64,000 bases of DNA from Microbacterium sp. BH-3-3-3 (GCF_007679045.1 NZ_VEFS01000002.1:124001-188000), one strand, 5' to 3'; shown: positions 1 to 8,834, counted from the stretch's first letter. Program-made: numbers and translations. The notes: a model not told the origin generated them from the sequence alone.

Positions 1-332
1 GGGCCGTCACGACGCGCGAAGGTCGCCGCCTCGGCTCGGTGCTGCTCAAGCGCATCCCGTGGTCGCGCGACGCGGGCGACGGCCGCGAGAACGACGTCGA
101 GATCGGGTGGCACTTCCACCCCGACGCGTGGGGTGCGGGCTCCGCCACAGAGGCGGCCGAAGCGGTGCTGACGCTCGCCCACCAGCGCGGCATCCGTCGT
201 GTCGTCGCGGTGACGAACCCGGCGAACGAGGCGTCGAAGGCCGTCGCCGAGCGCATCGGGATGCGGCCGGTCGGCACGACCCGTGAGTACTACGACACCG
301 AGTGCTCGTTGTTCGTCGCGGAGGGTCCGTGA
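1..332 (+). CDS. GNAT family N-acetyltransferase (5' end outside window)
   Basis: The reading frame is open from the left edge, so the N-terminus lies outside the window. The visible 110 or so residues resemble the C-terminal half of RimJ/RimL-type acetyltransferases: a strand ending in EIGWHFHPDAWGAG (acetyl-CoA loop region), then the helix TEAAEAVLTLAH, then VVAVTNPANEASKAVAERIG, where the Asn-x-x-Ser and GM-R-P-V-G pattern is typical of this family. It would transfer an acetyl group from acetyl-CoA to an unknown amine or protein N-terminus. Its TGA overlaps the GTG start of the next gene, so the two are probably translationally coupled. Confidence 0.85.
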   Translation, partial: AVTTREGRRLGSVLLKRIPWSRDAGDGRENDVEIGWHFHPDAWGAGSATEAAEAVLTLAHQRGIRRVVAVTNPANEASKAVAERIGMRPVGTTREYYDTECSLFVAEGP

Positions 333-2089
333 GACGTCGCGCCGGGATCGCCCTCGTGCTGGTCGGCGTGCTTGCGCTCGCCGGTTGCGACCTGAAGTTC
401 TCGCTCGGCTTCGGCACGGGTTCCGACGGCACCTTCGAGGGCTCGGAGGTGACGGTGCCCGTGCTCTACGCCAGCGGTTCCAAGGGCGGACTGACCTCGC
501 AGCGCATCACCGCCGCGTCCGCCGACGGCGGCGACCTCAGCATCGACATCACCGAGAACGACGTCAGCGGCGTCGACCCGGTCACCCAGTCGGCGACGTG
601 GACGGCCGTCACCGCCGCGACACTGCTCACCGGCGCCCGCCCCGACACCGCCTACACCTTCGGCTTCGACGCACGCCTCGCCACCCCGTCCGCGGGAGCC
701 GTGACCGCGGTCGGCGTGCTCGCGCTGTACTACGGCACCGAGGTGCAGCCCGGCGTCGCTCTCGCGGGCGGGGTGACGCCGCTCGGCATCGTGAGTCCCG
801 TCGCGGGGCTGCCGGAGCAGGTCTCGGCGGCGATCGAGGCGGGAGGGATCGACACGATCCTCGTCCCCGCGGGGCAACGTGTGGCGGCGGATGCCACGGG
901 GGCGCCGGTCGACCTCGATCAGCTCGCAGCGACCGGGGGCATGACGATCACCGAGGTGGCCGACATCGCGGGCGCCTACGCCGTGATGACGGGGGAGGAT
1001 CTGCCCGAGGCGGCCTTCCCCACCCCCGCCGCGTCACCCGACGCCCTCCCCTCACCGCGTGCGGACGCCGACGGGCTGACAGACGGGGCGTTGGACGGGC
1101 CCACCGACGACGCTCTGACGGCGGCCGCCGCCGCGGTGCAGGGGCTCGACGGCGACCTCGCGGATCGGGTGCGCGCGGGGGTGCAACGGGCGCGAGAGCT
1201 GAGCGCGGCGGGCGAGACCGCGGGCGCATTCGCGACGGCCCTCTCGGCCGCAGACGACGCCGCGGCCGCGCGCGGGTCCGCCCTCTCCGCGGTCGAGGCC
1301 TCCGCGCAGGCGTCCGCCGTCCTCGCGGACTCCGATGCCCTGCTCACCGCTCTGGCCGGCGAGACGCCGACGACGCTCGACGGCGCCGACGCCCTCCTGG
1401 CGACGACGGGCGCCGCCGCGGAGGCCTGGGCGCTCGCCTCGTTCGCCCGATCGATCTTCGCCGCCGACGCCGACGACGCGCAGCTCGAGGCGGGGCGGAT
1501 CGCCGCGTCGCTGGCATCCGCGTCCCTCGCCCGCGCCCGGACGATCGACGACGTGCGCGCATCTCTGGGTGACGCCGGCCCCGTCGCCGCAGACGCCGAC
1601 CTCGACGGTCTCGCCTCGCTGCTGCGCCGTGCCGCGATCGCCGCCGACGACGCGTACGACGGCGGCGCCGACGAGACGCCCGCGGCCGATGACCCCGCCG
1701 CTGTGCGGCTGCGGGCTCTCGAAGAGGCGCGCGAGACGCTCTCGTCGCGCGCCGACGAGAGCGGCGAGTGGTTCGCACTGGCGGTCGCCGCAACGAGCTA
1801 CGACCGCAGCATCACTCCGCTCCTGGCGAGCCAGGCGGTGGCGGTTCCTCAGGGTGTCGACCCCGCCGACGCGATCGCCCAGCGCATCGCCGTGGGTGAC
1901 GAATACGTCGTGCGGGCCGTCGATGCGCTCACCGGGACCGGCGCCGAGGTGCCCCTCGTACGGGCGGCGGCGGCGGATGCCGCGGCGCGGGCATCGGCGA
2001 CGCTCGCGCCGGGGGCGTTCACGGCGTTCATCTCGCCGTTCCTCCGCGCTCGCGTGCTCGCCTTCGTGGGCGGCGTGCAGCGCGACTGA
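329..2089 (+). CDS. Ala-rich lipoprotein of unknown function
   Basis: A 586-residue protein. I chose GTG at 329 because it overlaps the preceding stop (GTGA) and gives a classic lipoprotein signal: RRR, a hydrophobic stretch, then lipobox LAGC at about residues 17-20. After the lipidated Cys the protein is Ala/Asp-rich, with a predicted beta-rich N-terminal third and long Ala-rich helical stretches to the C-terminus. I do not recognise a domain. It is probably anchored to the outer face of the membrane. It appears to be transcribed with the acetyltransferase gene and is followed by the convergent SIP gene after 16 nt. Confidence 0.8.
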   Translation: MRRRAGIALVLVGVLALAGCDLKFSLGFGTGSDGTFEGSEVTVPVLYASGSKGGLTSQRITAASADGGDLSIDITENDVSGVDPVTQSATWTAVTAATLLTGARPDTAYTFGFDARLATPSAGAVTAVGVLALYYGTEVQPGVALAGGVTPLGIVSPVAGLPEQVSAAIEAGGIDTILVPAGQRVAADATGAPVDLDQLAATGGMTITEVADIAGAYAVMTGEDLPEAAFPTPAASPDALPSPRADADGLTDGALDGPTDDALTAAAAAVQGLDGDLADRVRAGVQRARELSAAGETAGAFATALSAADDAAAARGSALSAVEASAQASAVLADSDALLTALAGETPTTLDGADALLATTGAAAEAWALASFARSIFAADADDAQLEAGRIAASLASASLARARTIDDVRASLGDAGPVAADADLDGLASLLRRAAIAADDAYDGGADETPAADDPAAVRLRALEEARETLSSRADESGEWFALAVAATSYDRSITPLLASQAVAVPQGVDPADAIAQRIAVGDEYVVRAVDALTGTGAEVPLVRAAAADAAARASATLAPGAFTAFISPFLRARVLAFVGGVQRD

Positions 2090-2105
2090 CCCCACGGCCC
2101 GCGCC

Positions 2106-2828
2106 TCAGTGCGGGGCGTGATACTCGGCGGTGCCGCGCTTCCAATAGCCCTTCACGATCGTCGCCGCGGGGTCGCCGGTCCAGCGTTCGAGAAGGAGGG
2201 CGCGTCCGGCGCGCACGACCGACTGCTCCGCGGCGACGAAGCCGAACACGCATCCGTCGGGCCGCTCCTCGACGTCGAGGGCGTCGAGCCAGTCGGTCAG
2301 CTCGCTGCCGGCCTCGCGATTTCCGCGGTGCAGCTGCACCACCTCGACACCGGGGGGAGCGGCCACGGGAAGGTCGTGCGCGGCGTCGGGGACTTCGATC
2401 GCGATGCGCCCGACCGCATCGTCGTCCATCGCCGCGGCGAAGCGCCGGATCGCGGGCACGGCGGTCTCGTCGCCGGCCAGAAGCCAGGCGTCGGGACGGC
2501 CTTCGAGCACCATCGAGCCGCGCGGACCGCCGACGCCCACCGCGTCGCCGATCAGCGCGGTCTCGGCCCACCGGCTGCCGACGCCGTCGCGGTGCAGCGC
2601 GACGTCGATGTCGAGCCACCCGTCGACGGCATCCCACGACACGGGGGTGTACTCGCGGTTCGGCGCCGACCGGAGGTCATCGGTTCCCGCCGTCGGCTCC
2701 GACGGGAAGAACACCCGGATGTGATCGTCGGCGCCGGGGGAGTCGAACCCGCGCAGATCGTCGCCCTCCAGTCGGAGACGGACGAAGGCGGGTGTGAGGT
2801 AGGTGCGGAGAGATCCGCATGAGTTCAC
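2106..2828 (-). CDS. Siderophore-interacting protein (FAD-dependent ferric-siderophore reductase family)
   Basis: A 240-residue protein of the SIP/ViuB family, which uses flavin and NAD(P)H or ferredoxin to reduce ferric siderophores in the cytoplasm. Visible signs are LTPAFVRLRLEGDDL and DDHIRVFFP near the N-terminus, REYTPVSWD (the flavin-binding RxYT/S motif), GGPRGS, WLLAGDETAVPAI, and the C-terminal GYWKRGTAEYH. GTG at 2828 is the only start available because an in-frame TGA lies shortly upstream. This makes the N-terminus slightly short for the family. The start overlaps the divergent binding-protein gene by 10 nt, and the context is iron-siderophore uptake. Confidence 0.87.
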   Translation of the reverse strand: MNSCGSLRTYLTPAFVRLRLEGDDLRGFDSPGADDHIRVFFPSEPTAGTDDLRSAPNREYTPVSWDAVDGWLDIDVALHRDGVGSRWAETALIGDAVGVGGPRGSMVLEGRPDAWLLAGDETAVPAIRRFAAAMDDDAVGRIAIEVPDAAHDLPVAAPPGVEVVQLHRGNREAGSELTDWLDALDVEERPDGCVFGFVAAEQSVVRAGRALLLERWTGDPAATIVKGYWKRGTAEYHAPH

Positions 2829-3787
2829 GCCTGTTCCGTCCCCTCGCCGTCGCTTCGCTCACGGCCGCTCTCGCCCTCGCCGGCTGCGCCTCTGCGGCAT
2901 CCGCCCCCGCCGACCAGGCCGCAGGCGCGTCCACGGTGACCGTGGACGACAACCACGGATCGATCGAGGTTCCGGTCGCCCCCGAGCGGGTCGTCGCCCT
3001 CGACAACACGACGTTCCAGACGCTCAGCGACTGGGGAGTGACGCTCGTCGCCGCTCCGAAGCCCCTCATGTACGACCTCTGGCCCTCGCTCTCCGGTGGC
3101 GACGATGTGCTCGACGTGGGCCTGCATCGCGAGCCCGACATCGAGGCCGTCGTCGCGAGCGAGCCCGACCTGATCGTGGGCGGCTACCGCTTCCGCGAGA
3201 TCTACGACCAGTTGAGGCAGATCCAGCCGGCGATCATCGAGACGAGCCCGCGCGACGGCGAAGACCACGCCGCCGAGCTGAAGCGGCAGACCGCGATCCT
3301 GGGTCAGGTCTTCGACAAGGAAGACGAGGCCGCGCAGCTCTCCTCCGATCTGGATGCCGCGATCTCCGACGCCCGTGAGGCCTACGACCCGTCGCAGACG
3401 GTGATGGGCCTCATCACCTCGGGCGGCAAGATCGCCTACGCGGCCCCCGGTGAGGGCCGCGGAGTCGGAACGCTCTTCCCGACGCTCGGACTCACACCCG
3501 CCCTCGAGCGCTCGGCCGAAGACGCGTCGCACGGTGACGACATCAGCGTCGAGGCGATCGCCGCTGCGAACCCCGAGTGGTTGTTCGTGCTCGACCGCGA
3601 CGCGATGTTCGGCGAGGACGGGTACGTCTCGGCGAAGGAACTGGTCGAGAACGCCGAGGCGCTGAAGAACGTCCCCGCCGTGCAGAAAGACCAGATCGTC
3701 TACCTCGACGCGAGCTTCTACCTCGACGAGGGCATCCAGGCCTACACGAAGCTGTACCGCTCGGCCGCCGAGGCTTTCGCGTCCTGA
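2819..3787 (+). CDS. Ferric-siderophore ABC transporter substrate-binding lipoprotein
   Basis: A 322-residue periplasmic-binding-protein family protein of the FhuD/FecB type. A lipoprotein signal ends at LAGC (about residues 20-23). The mature part carries the expected two lobes: VEVPVAPERVVALDNTT at the start, EPDLIVGG in the first lobe, and a C-terminal LKNVPAVQKDQIVYLD. It should capture ferric siderophores outside the membrane and pass them to the two permeases downstream. Its ATG lies inside the 5' end of the divergent SIP gene, so its promoter must lie within SIP coding sequence. Iron-dependent control is likely from function, but no clear DtxR box is visible. Confidence 0.93.
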   Translation: MSSRLFRPLAVASLTAALALAGCASAASAPADQAAGASTVTVDDNHGSIEVPVAPERVVALDNTTFQTLSDWGVTLVAAPKPLMYDLWPSLSGGDDVLDVGLHREPDIEAVVASEPDLIVGGYRFREIYDQLRQIQPAIIETSPRDGEDHAAELKRQTAILGQVFDKEDEAAQLSSDLDAAISDAREAYDPSQTVMGLITSGGKIAYAAPGEGRGVGTLFPTLGLTPALERSAEDASHGDDISVEAIAAANPEWLFVLDRDAMFGEDGYVSAKELVENAEALKNVPAVQKDQIVYLDASFYLDEGIQAYTKLYRSAAEAFAS

Positions 3788-3798
3788 CCCGGCTGTAC

Positions 3799-3841
3799 CC
3801 GCTCGTGTGGGGGTCGGATCCGCCGACCCTCACACGAGCGG
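3799..3841 (+). terminator. Strong hairpin after the binding-protein gene
   Basis: Arms at 3799-3817 and 3823-3841 form a 19-bp stem with one mismatch and a 5-nt loop. Flanking gtcctga (3781-3787) and tcaggac (3843-3849) could lengthen it. There is no T tract. It may end part of the transcripts and so give more binding protein than permease, a common arrangement in ABC operons. Confidence 0.6.
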
Positions 3842-3856
3842 CTCAGGACGGATGCC

Positions 3857-4822
3857 ATGACCTCCTCACCTGTTCGCCTCCGCGCGCGCATCGCGTTGCC
3901 TCTCGCCCTGGCTGGGGTGGCCGCGCTCGTCGTGCTCTCGCTGTTCGTCGGCGCCTACGATCTCGCCGCCGACGACTTCGGCGGCGAGATGTTCTTCATC
4001 TCGCGCGTGCCTCGCACGGTCGCGCTCGTCCTCGCCGGCTGCGCCATGGCCGTGTCGGGCCTGATCATGCAGCTGCTCACCCAGAACCGCTTCGTCGAAC
4101 CGTCGACGACGGGCACGACCGAGTGGGCGGCGCTCGGGCTGCTCGTCACGGTGTTGCTCGTGCCGGCGGCACCCCTGTGGGTGCGCATGGTCGCGGCCTC
4201 GATCGCCGCCTTCGTCGGCACCATGGTGTTCATCGGCATCCTGCAGCGGATCTCGCTCCGGTCCTCACTCGTCGTGCCCCTCATCGGCATCATGCTCGGC
4301 GCCGTCGTCTCGGCCTTCACCACGTACCTGGCCGTCTCGACCAACTCCCTGCAGATGCTCGGCACATGGTTCATGGGCAGTTTCACCTCGATCGTCCGCG
4401 GGCGGTACGAGGTGCTGTGGATCGTCGCGCTCGTGGTCCTCCTGGTGTTCCTCTACGCCGACCGCATCACCGTCGCCGGCCTCGGTCGCGACATCTCCAC
4501 CTCGGTAGGCCTGGATCACACCCGCGTGCTGCTCATCGGCACCGGTCTCGTCGCGGTCGCCACGGGGGTGACCACCGTCGTGGTGGGGTTTCTGCCGTTC
4601 CTCGGTCTCGTCGTGCCGAACCTCGTATCGATGTGGCGCGGAGACAACGCCCGCACCAACCTTCCCTGGGTATGTCTGGGTGGAGTCGCGATCGTGGTGG
4701 TGTGCGACATCGTCGGACGGATCATCCGGATGCCGTTCGAGGTCCCCGTCTCGATGATCCTCGGCGTGGTCGGCGCCGCCGTGTTCATCACCTTGCTGCT
4801 GAGGATGCGCGCCCGTGCCTGA
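3857..4822 (+). CDS. FecCD-family iron-siderophore ABC permease 1
   Basis: A 321-residue integral membrane protein with about nine hydrophobic segments. FecCD family features include RVPRTVALVLAGCAMAVSG near the N-terminus, QLLTQNRFVEPSTTG, and the cytoplasmic ATPase-coupling loop FLPFLGLVVPNLVSMW with a following conserved Arg/Asn-rich stretch. It starts with ATG 15 nt beyond the hairpin that follows the binding-protein gene, and its end overlaps the second permease by 8 nt. The two permeases should form a heterodimeric channel for ferric siderophores. Confidence 0.93.
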   Translation: MTSSPVRLRARIALPLALAGVAALVVLSLFVGAYDLAADDFGGEMFFISRVPRTVALVLAGCAMAVSGLIMQLLTQNRFVEPSTTGTTEWAALGLLVTVLLVPAAPLWVRMVAASIAAFVGTMVFIGILQRISLRSSLVVPLIGIMLGAVVSAFTTYLAVSTNSLQMLGTWFMGSFTSIVRGRYEVLWIVALVVLLVFLYADRITVAGLGRDISTSVGLDHTRVLLIGTGLVAVATGVTTVVVGFLPFLGLVVPNLVSMWRGDNARTNLPWVCLGGVAIVVVCDIVGRIIRMPFEVPVSMILGVVGAAVFITLLLRMRARA

Positions 4823-5822
4823 CACCCTGGCGACGATCGCCCCCGCCCGCCCGCGCCGTCCACGGATCGCCTGGCGCTTCGGCATCCTGGCTCTCGTCGT
4901 CGTGATCGCAGCCGTCGGCGTCCTGATCTGGGATGTTCCGGGCGCCCCCGGTTCGCGGGGCTTCGGTATCGCGGTGAACCTCCGCGTCGTGAGCGTGGCG
5001 ACCATCGCGCTGGTGGCCTGCTGCCAGGCGGTGGCGACCGTGCTGTTCCACACGGCCACGGCCAACCGCATTCTGACGCCGTCGATCATGGGCTTCGATG
5101 CGCTCTACGTCGTGATGCAGACCGCTCTCGTGTTCTTCTTCGGCAGCGCCGCCCTCTCGGCGACCGACGGCCTGCTCAAAGTCGTGGTGCAGAGCGTGCT
5201 GATGGTGGGGTTCGCCACCCTGTTGTACGGCTGGCTGTTCGCCGGTCGGCGCGGCAACCTGCACATCATGCTGCTGGTCGGCGTGGTGCTCGGCGTCGGC
5301 TTCGGCTCGCTCTCGACCGTCATGCAGCGACTACTGACGCCGAGCGACTTCGACATCCTCTCGGCTCGTCTGTTCGGCAACCTGTCGAACTCCGACCCCG
5401 ACTACCTCCCCTGGGGTGCCCTGGTCGTCGCCGGTGTGCTCCTGCTCGTGTGGCGCGCGCGTCATCGGCTCGACGTGCTCGCCCTCGGTCGCGAGACCTC
5501 CCTCAACCTGGGCCTGGCCTACCGTCGCGAGGTGATCGGCGTGCTCGTGCTCGTCGCCGTGCTCATCTCGGTGTCCACGACGATGGTGGGTCCGATGACC
5601 TTCTTCGGCTTCATCGTCGCGACCCTCGCCTACCAACTCTCCGGATCGTCGCAGCATCGCGTGGTGCTCCCCTTCGCGGTGCTGCTCGGCATGGCGACCC
5701 TGCTGGTGGGGTACTTCGTGCTGCGCCACGTCTTCTACGCCGCGGGCATGCTCTCGATCATCATCGAGTTCGCCGGAGGCCTGTTCTTCCTCGTCTACCT
5801 CCTCCGGAAGGGGAGCCTGTGA
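4815..5822 (+). CDS. FecCD-family iron-siderophore ABC permease 2
   Basis: A 335-residue permease homologous to the one upstream, starting at GTG 4815 in an 8-nt overlap that implies coupled translation. It shows the family pattern ATVLFHTATANRILTPSIMG and the coupling-loop region MVGPMTFFGFIVATLAYQLSG (split around the Gly-Pro pair), and ends with hydrophobic helices followed by LLRKGSL. It should pair with permease 1 in the membrane. Its TGA overlaps the GTG of the ATPase gene. Confidence 0.92.
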   Translation: MPDTLATIAPARPRRPRIAWRFGILALVVVIAAVGVLIWDVPGAPGSRGFGIAVNLRVVSVATIALVACCQAVATVLFHTATANRILTPSIMGFDALYVVMQTALVFFFGSAALSATDGLLKVVVQSVLMVGFATLLYGWLFAGRRGNLHIMLLVGVVLGVGFGSLSTVMQRLLTPSDFDILSARLFGNLSNSDPDYLPWGALVVAGVLLLVWRARHRLDVLALGRETSLNLGLAYRREVIGVLVLVAVLISVSTTMVGPMTFFGFIVATLAYQLSGSSQHRVVLPFAVLLGMATLLVGYFVLRHVFYAAGMLSIIIEFAGGLFFLVYLLRKGSL

Positions 5823-6577
5823 TCTCTCTCACCGACGTCACCATGACCTACGGCGATCTCACCGTGCTCGGCCCCGTCACGCTCGACATCCCGGCGGGCG
5901 GCGTCACGGCCCTCGTCGGGCCGAACGGGGCAGGCAAATCGACCCTTCTGACCATCGTCGGCCGACTCGCGACGGCGACGACCGGTCGCGTCACCGTCGC
6001 CGGTCACGACGTGACATCGACTCCCGGCCGCGAGCTCGCCCGAATCGTCTCGATCCTGCGCCAGGAGAACCACTTCGTCACCCGGCTCACGGTGCGCGAC
6101 CTGGTCGGCTTCGGCCGCTTCCCGCACTCGCAGGGCAGGCTCACCGCCCTCGACCACGAGAAGGTCGACGAGGCCCTCGCGTTCCTCGACCTCACGCCGC
6201 TGGCGGGCCGCTACCTCGATCAGCTGTCGGGCGGTCAGCGTCAACGTGCGTACGTCGCGATGGTCCTCGCGCAGGACACCGACTACATCCTGCTCGACGA
6301 GCCGTTGAACAACCTCGACATGAAGCACGCGGTCGCCATGATGGGCCAGCTCCGCCGAGCAGCCGACGAACTGGGCAAGACCATCGTGATCGTCGTGCAC
6401 GACATCAACTTCGCGGCCGCCTACGCCGACCGCATCATCGCGCTGTCGGAGGGCCGGGTCGTGCACATCGGAACGCCGGCCGATCTGATGACCCCCGCGG
6501 TCTTGGAGCAGGTGTTCGGCACCCCCGTCGAGGTGCGCCGTGACGGCGCGTACCCGCTCGCGGTGTACTACCGCTGA
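5819..6577 (+). CDS. Ferric-siderophore ABC transporter ATP-binding protein
   Basis: A 252-residue ATPase of the FepC/FhuC type. The start is GTG 5819, which overlaps the permease stop (GTGA); upstream in-frame codons belong to permease sequence. All catalytic motifs are intact: Walker A GPNGAGKST (about residues 35-43), a Q-loop in ILRQENHF, signature LSGGQRQR, Walker B with catalytic Glu in YILLDEPLNNLD, and H-loop VVHDINFA. It should energise the two permeases. It is the last gene of the operon. Confidence 0.94.
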   Translation: MISLTDVTMTYGDLTVLGPVTLDIPAGGVTALVGPNGAGKSTLLTIVGRLATATTGRVTVAGHDVTSTPGRELARIVSILRQENHFVTRLTVRDLVGFGRFPHSQGRLTALDHEKVDEALAFLDLTPLAGRYLDQLSGGQRQRAYVAMVLAQDTDYILLDEPLNNLDMKHAVAMMGQLRRAADELGKTIVIVVHDINFAAAYADRIIALSEGRVVHIGTPADLMTPAVLEQVFGTPVEVRRDGAYPLAVYYR

Positions 6578-6588
6578 GACCTGACGTC

Positions 6589-6810
6589 TCAGAGCTGGAT
6601 GCCGTTGTCGGGATCGTTCACGCCGACGCTGCGGCCCCGGCTCGACTCGTAGGCGATGAGCCATCCGACCGAGACGGCCGCGGCGATGATCAGGCCCAGC
6701 CAGATGTTCTGCCAGACGAGACCGAACACGGCGCCGAGCCCGAAGAGCACGACACTGCCCAGCACCCAGTAGGTGCGTCCGCGCGGCCAGCCGGTATCGG
6801 GTTGCGTCAT
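6589..6810 (-). CDS. Small two-helix membrane protein
   Basis: A 73-residue protein with two hydrophobic segments (about residues 14-30 and 34-50) joined by a short QNIW turn, and a polar C-terminus (SSRGRSVGVNDPDNG). I do not recognise it. Its ATG is exactly 6 nt downstream of a TAGGCT box, which supports both the start and leaderless transcription. Confidence 0.75.
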   Translation of the reverse strand: MTQPDTGWPRGRTYWVLGSVVLFGLGAVFGLVWQNIWLGLIIAAAVSVGWLIAYESSRGRSVGVNDPDNGIQL

Positions 6811-6816
6811 GCGGTC

Positions 6817-6822
6817 AGCCTA
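6817..6822 (-). promoter_or_regulatory. -10 box of a leaderless promoter
   Basis: TAGGCT on the minus strand, followed by 6 nt and the ATG at 6810. Confidence 0.6.
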
Positions 6823-6852
6823 GGGCGGGCCGCGGCCGATGTCGCGGGCGCC

Positions 6853-7842
6853 TCAGCGATCGCGGTGGTCCTCGGGGTGCAGGCGGGGTCCGCGGCGGGG
6901 CTCGAGGGCGGAGCCCGCGTAGATGAGACGGATCACGCGCTGCCGGTGCCCCGCGAAGGGTTCGAGAAGCTCGAGCATGCCGTCGTCATCGGTGCGGTGA
7001 CCCGTCAACGCGAAGCCCACCTGGTGGGCGAGGTGGTAGTCGCCGACGCTCACGGCATCCGGATCACCGAACGCGCGGATCCGCGTCTCGGCACTCGTCC
7101 AGATGCCCACGCCCTTGAGGCTGATGAACACGCGATCGCGGGCTTCGCCGTCGACGGCCGCCTCCGCCGCGCGGACGACCGATGCGCCGCGACGGGCCGT
7201 CTCGACGATCGTGCGCGACTGCGGCGGTTCGAGGCCGGCGCGATGCCACGCCCACGACGGAACGTGCCGCCATCCCTCGATGTCGGGAGGGGCGAACATC
7301 GGTCGCGGAGTCGGACCGGGCGCCCGCTCGCCGAACCAGGTGACGATGCTGCGCCAGGCCGAGAAGGCCTGCATGCTGGTGACTTTCTGCTCCATGACGG
7401 CGCTCACGAGCGCGTCGAAGACGAGGTCGGTGCGACCGATGCGCAGATCGGGGTGACGGCGATGCCATTCGGCGACCGACGGATGCCGCGACGCGTCGAA
7501 TCCGTCGAGGTCGTCGTCGCGTCCGCACAGGGCGGGCAGCTGGTCGAGTGCCCACTCGGCGCCCGGACCCCAGGCAGCCGCCGTGACCGTACCGCCGACG
7601 CGCAGGCGCAGGGCGAGGGTGGCGACGCCGAGAGGGGTGCGGCTCACGCGCCACACCACGCCCCCGGCCGACAACGGCTGCGAGGCGGAGTAGGTGGGAT
7701 CGTTCGCGCCGTGGCGTTGCGCCGCGACGGCTCGGCCGATGTCGACCGGGCCCGCCGGGCGGTACTCCGACTCGATCGGGCGTCCCGCGGGGGCGGCGAG
7801 CTCGCGTGACGCGTGATGCGCGCGGACCCCGGTCGACCTCAT
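6853..7842 (-). CDS. DNA-3-methyladenine glycosylase 2 family protein (HhH-GPD)
   Basis: A 329-residue base-excision repair glycosylase of the AlkA superfamily, which removes alkylated bases from DNA. The middle carries ALVSAVMEQKVTSMQAFSAW, the typical start of the HhH-GPD core. The helix-hairpin-helix LKGVGIWTSAETRIRA (about residues 245-260) is followed by SVGDYHLAHQVG, whose Asp corresponds to the catalytic Asp of the family. An N-terminal domain of about 110 residues resembles the AlkA N-domain. The ATG lies 6 nt after a TAGGGT box. It sits downstream of the winged-helix regulator gene on the same strand but has its own promoter. Confidence 0.88.
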   Translation of the reverse strand: MRSTGVRAHHASRELAAPAGRPIESEYRPAGPVDIGRAVAAQRHGANDPTYSASQPLSAGGVVWRVSRTPLGVATLALRLRVGGTVTAAAWGPGAEWALDQLPALCGRDDDLDGFDASRHPSVAEWHRRHPDLRIGRTDLVFDALVSAVMEQKVTSMQAFSAWRSIVTWFGERAPGPTPRPMFAPPDIEGWRHVPSWAWHRAGLEPPQSRTIVETARRGASVVRAAEAAVDGEARDRVFISLKGVGIWTSAETRIRAFGDPDAVSVGDYHLAHQVGFALTGHRTDDDGMLELLEPFAGHRQRVIRLIYAGSALEPRRGPRLHPEDHRDR

Positions 7843-7848
7843 GCCGAC

Positions 7849-7854
7849 ACCCTA
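7849..7854 (-). promoter_or_regulatory. -10 box of a leaderless promoter
   Basis: TAGGGT on the minus strand, 6 nt before the ATG at 7842 of the DNA glycosylase gene. Confidence 0.6.
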
Positions 7855-7916
7855 CGTCGGAGCACCGACATCGCGGCATCCGGCGTCGCGGAGAGGGTGA
7901 GGACCGGTCGGGAGGG

Positions 7917-8654
7917 TCAGAAGCGGTCGGGCGACGGCGTGCCGTGTCCGTAGCGGATCGACACGTCGGCGTGACGGTCGAAGCGGTAGCCGACCCCGCG
8001 CACCGTGCGCACGATGTCTTCGTAGACGCCGAGCTTCGCGCGCAGGCGACGCACGTGCACGTCGATCGTGCGCTCGCCGGGGGCGTCCTCGTCGGTCGAG
8101 CCCTCCCAGAGGGATGCCACGAGCTCGGTGCGCTCGATCGTGCGCCCCTCGCGCAGCACCAGGTACTGCAGCAGCTCGAACTCCTTGAACGTGAAGGCCG
8201 CCGACTCGCCGTCGATGAGCACGCGCTTGCGCGAGATGTCGACGACCACGCCGCCGGGCGCGCGATCCTCCTCGGCGGGCTCGTCCTTGGTGCGAGCGAC
8301 CGCCGAGGGCTCGTGCAGGGCGAGGCGCACGACGTCGACGTCGCGGCCACCGGCACCCGCGGGGGCGAGGGCCACGGTGGCGTACGTCTCGGCTGCGGGG
8401 GCCAGCTCGCCGAGCGTGCGGCGGAGGGCCTCGACCAGGGTGCCGAGGCTCACGCCCGCGGCGGCGGCCTTGGCCTCGTCGATGCCCACGTAGAGGGCGA
8501 AGCCGCGGGGGGAGGTGGTCGCCGGGCCGGTCGGGCGGGCGGGGGCCGCGGCGGCCGGCGCCACGGGGGCGGCGGGGCCCGGAGCGGCGGGGCGAGCGGC
8601 GCGGGGCGAGACGGTGGTGGTCACGGGGCGGTCGAGAACAGCGGTAAGCGACAT
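7917..8654 (-). CDS. Winged-helix (OmpR/PhoB-type) transcriptional regulator
   Basis: I place the start at ATG 8654 (MSLTAVLDRP, 245 residues), with AAGGA about 10 nt upstream; an in-frame ATG at 8744 is possible. After a Pro/Ala-rich stretch comes a small unknown domain (ALYVGIDEAKAAAAG to VVRLALHE), then a C-terminal trans_reg_C domain: VVVDISRKRVLIDG, FTFKEFELLQYLVLREG, TIDVHVRRLRAKLG and VRTVRGVGYRFD. There is no receiver domain, so it is not a classical response regulator; a ligand or partner may act through the N-terminal part. A 181-nt leader with a micro-ORF and a hairpin precedes it. Its targets are unknown. Confidence 0.85.
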   Translation of the reverse strand: MSLTAVLDRPVTTTVSPRAARPAAPGPAAPVAPAAAAPARPTGPATTSPRGFALYVGIDEAKAAAAGVSLGTLVEALRRTLGELAPAAETYATVALAPAGAGGRDVDVVRLALHEPSAVARTKDEPAEEDRAPGGVVVDISRKRVLIDGESAAFTFKEFELLQYLVLREGRTIERTELVASLWEGSTDEDAPGERTIDVHVRRLRAKLGVYEDIVRTVRGVGYRFDRHADVSIRYGHGTPSPDRF

Positions 8655-8745
8655 GAGGAGGAAGTCCTTGGGTGTGTGAACCCGGGCATCGTCACGGAGC
8701 GGGGTTCGACGGGAGGTGGGGGCCGAAGGGCCGGAGCGCGGCATG

Positions 8746-8774
8746 CGGATGCGCGTGATCGACGCGCGGATCCG
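8746..8774 (-). promoter_or_regulatory. Hairpin in the leader of the winged-helix regulator gene
   Basis: On the minus strand, CGGAT-CC-GCGCGT pairs with ACGCGC-ATCCG: 11 bp with a 2-nt bulge and a 5-nt loop. It lies about 60 nt after the stop of the Cys-rich micro-ORF and 91 nt before the regulator start, where an attenuator would sit. The rest of the gap 8655-9092 holds the micro-ORF, its promoter and the -10 box of the next gene. Confidence 0.45.
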
Positions 8775-8834
8775 TGGACCGGGGGACGACGTCGGCGTTC
8801 AGAAGCGCGAGGGTCGTCCGGGCGAGGGTCGCTG

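Noticed and set aside
2790-2812. TGAGGTAGGTG before the siderophore binding-protein gene as a DtxR box
   Set aside because: Only a partial left-half match; too weak to call an operator, although iron control is likely from gene function.
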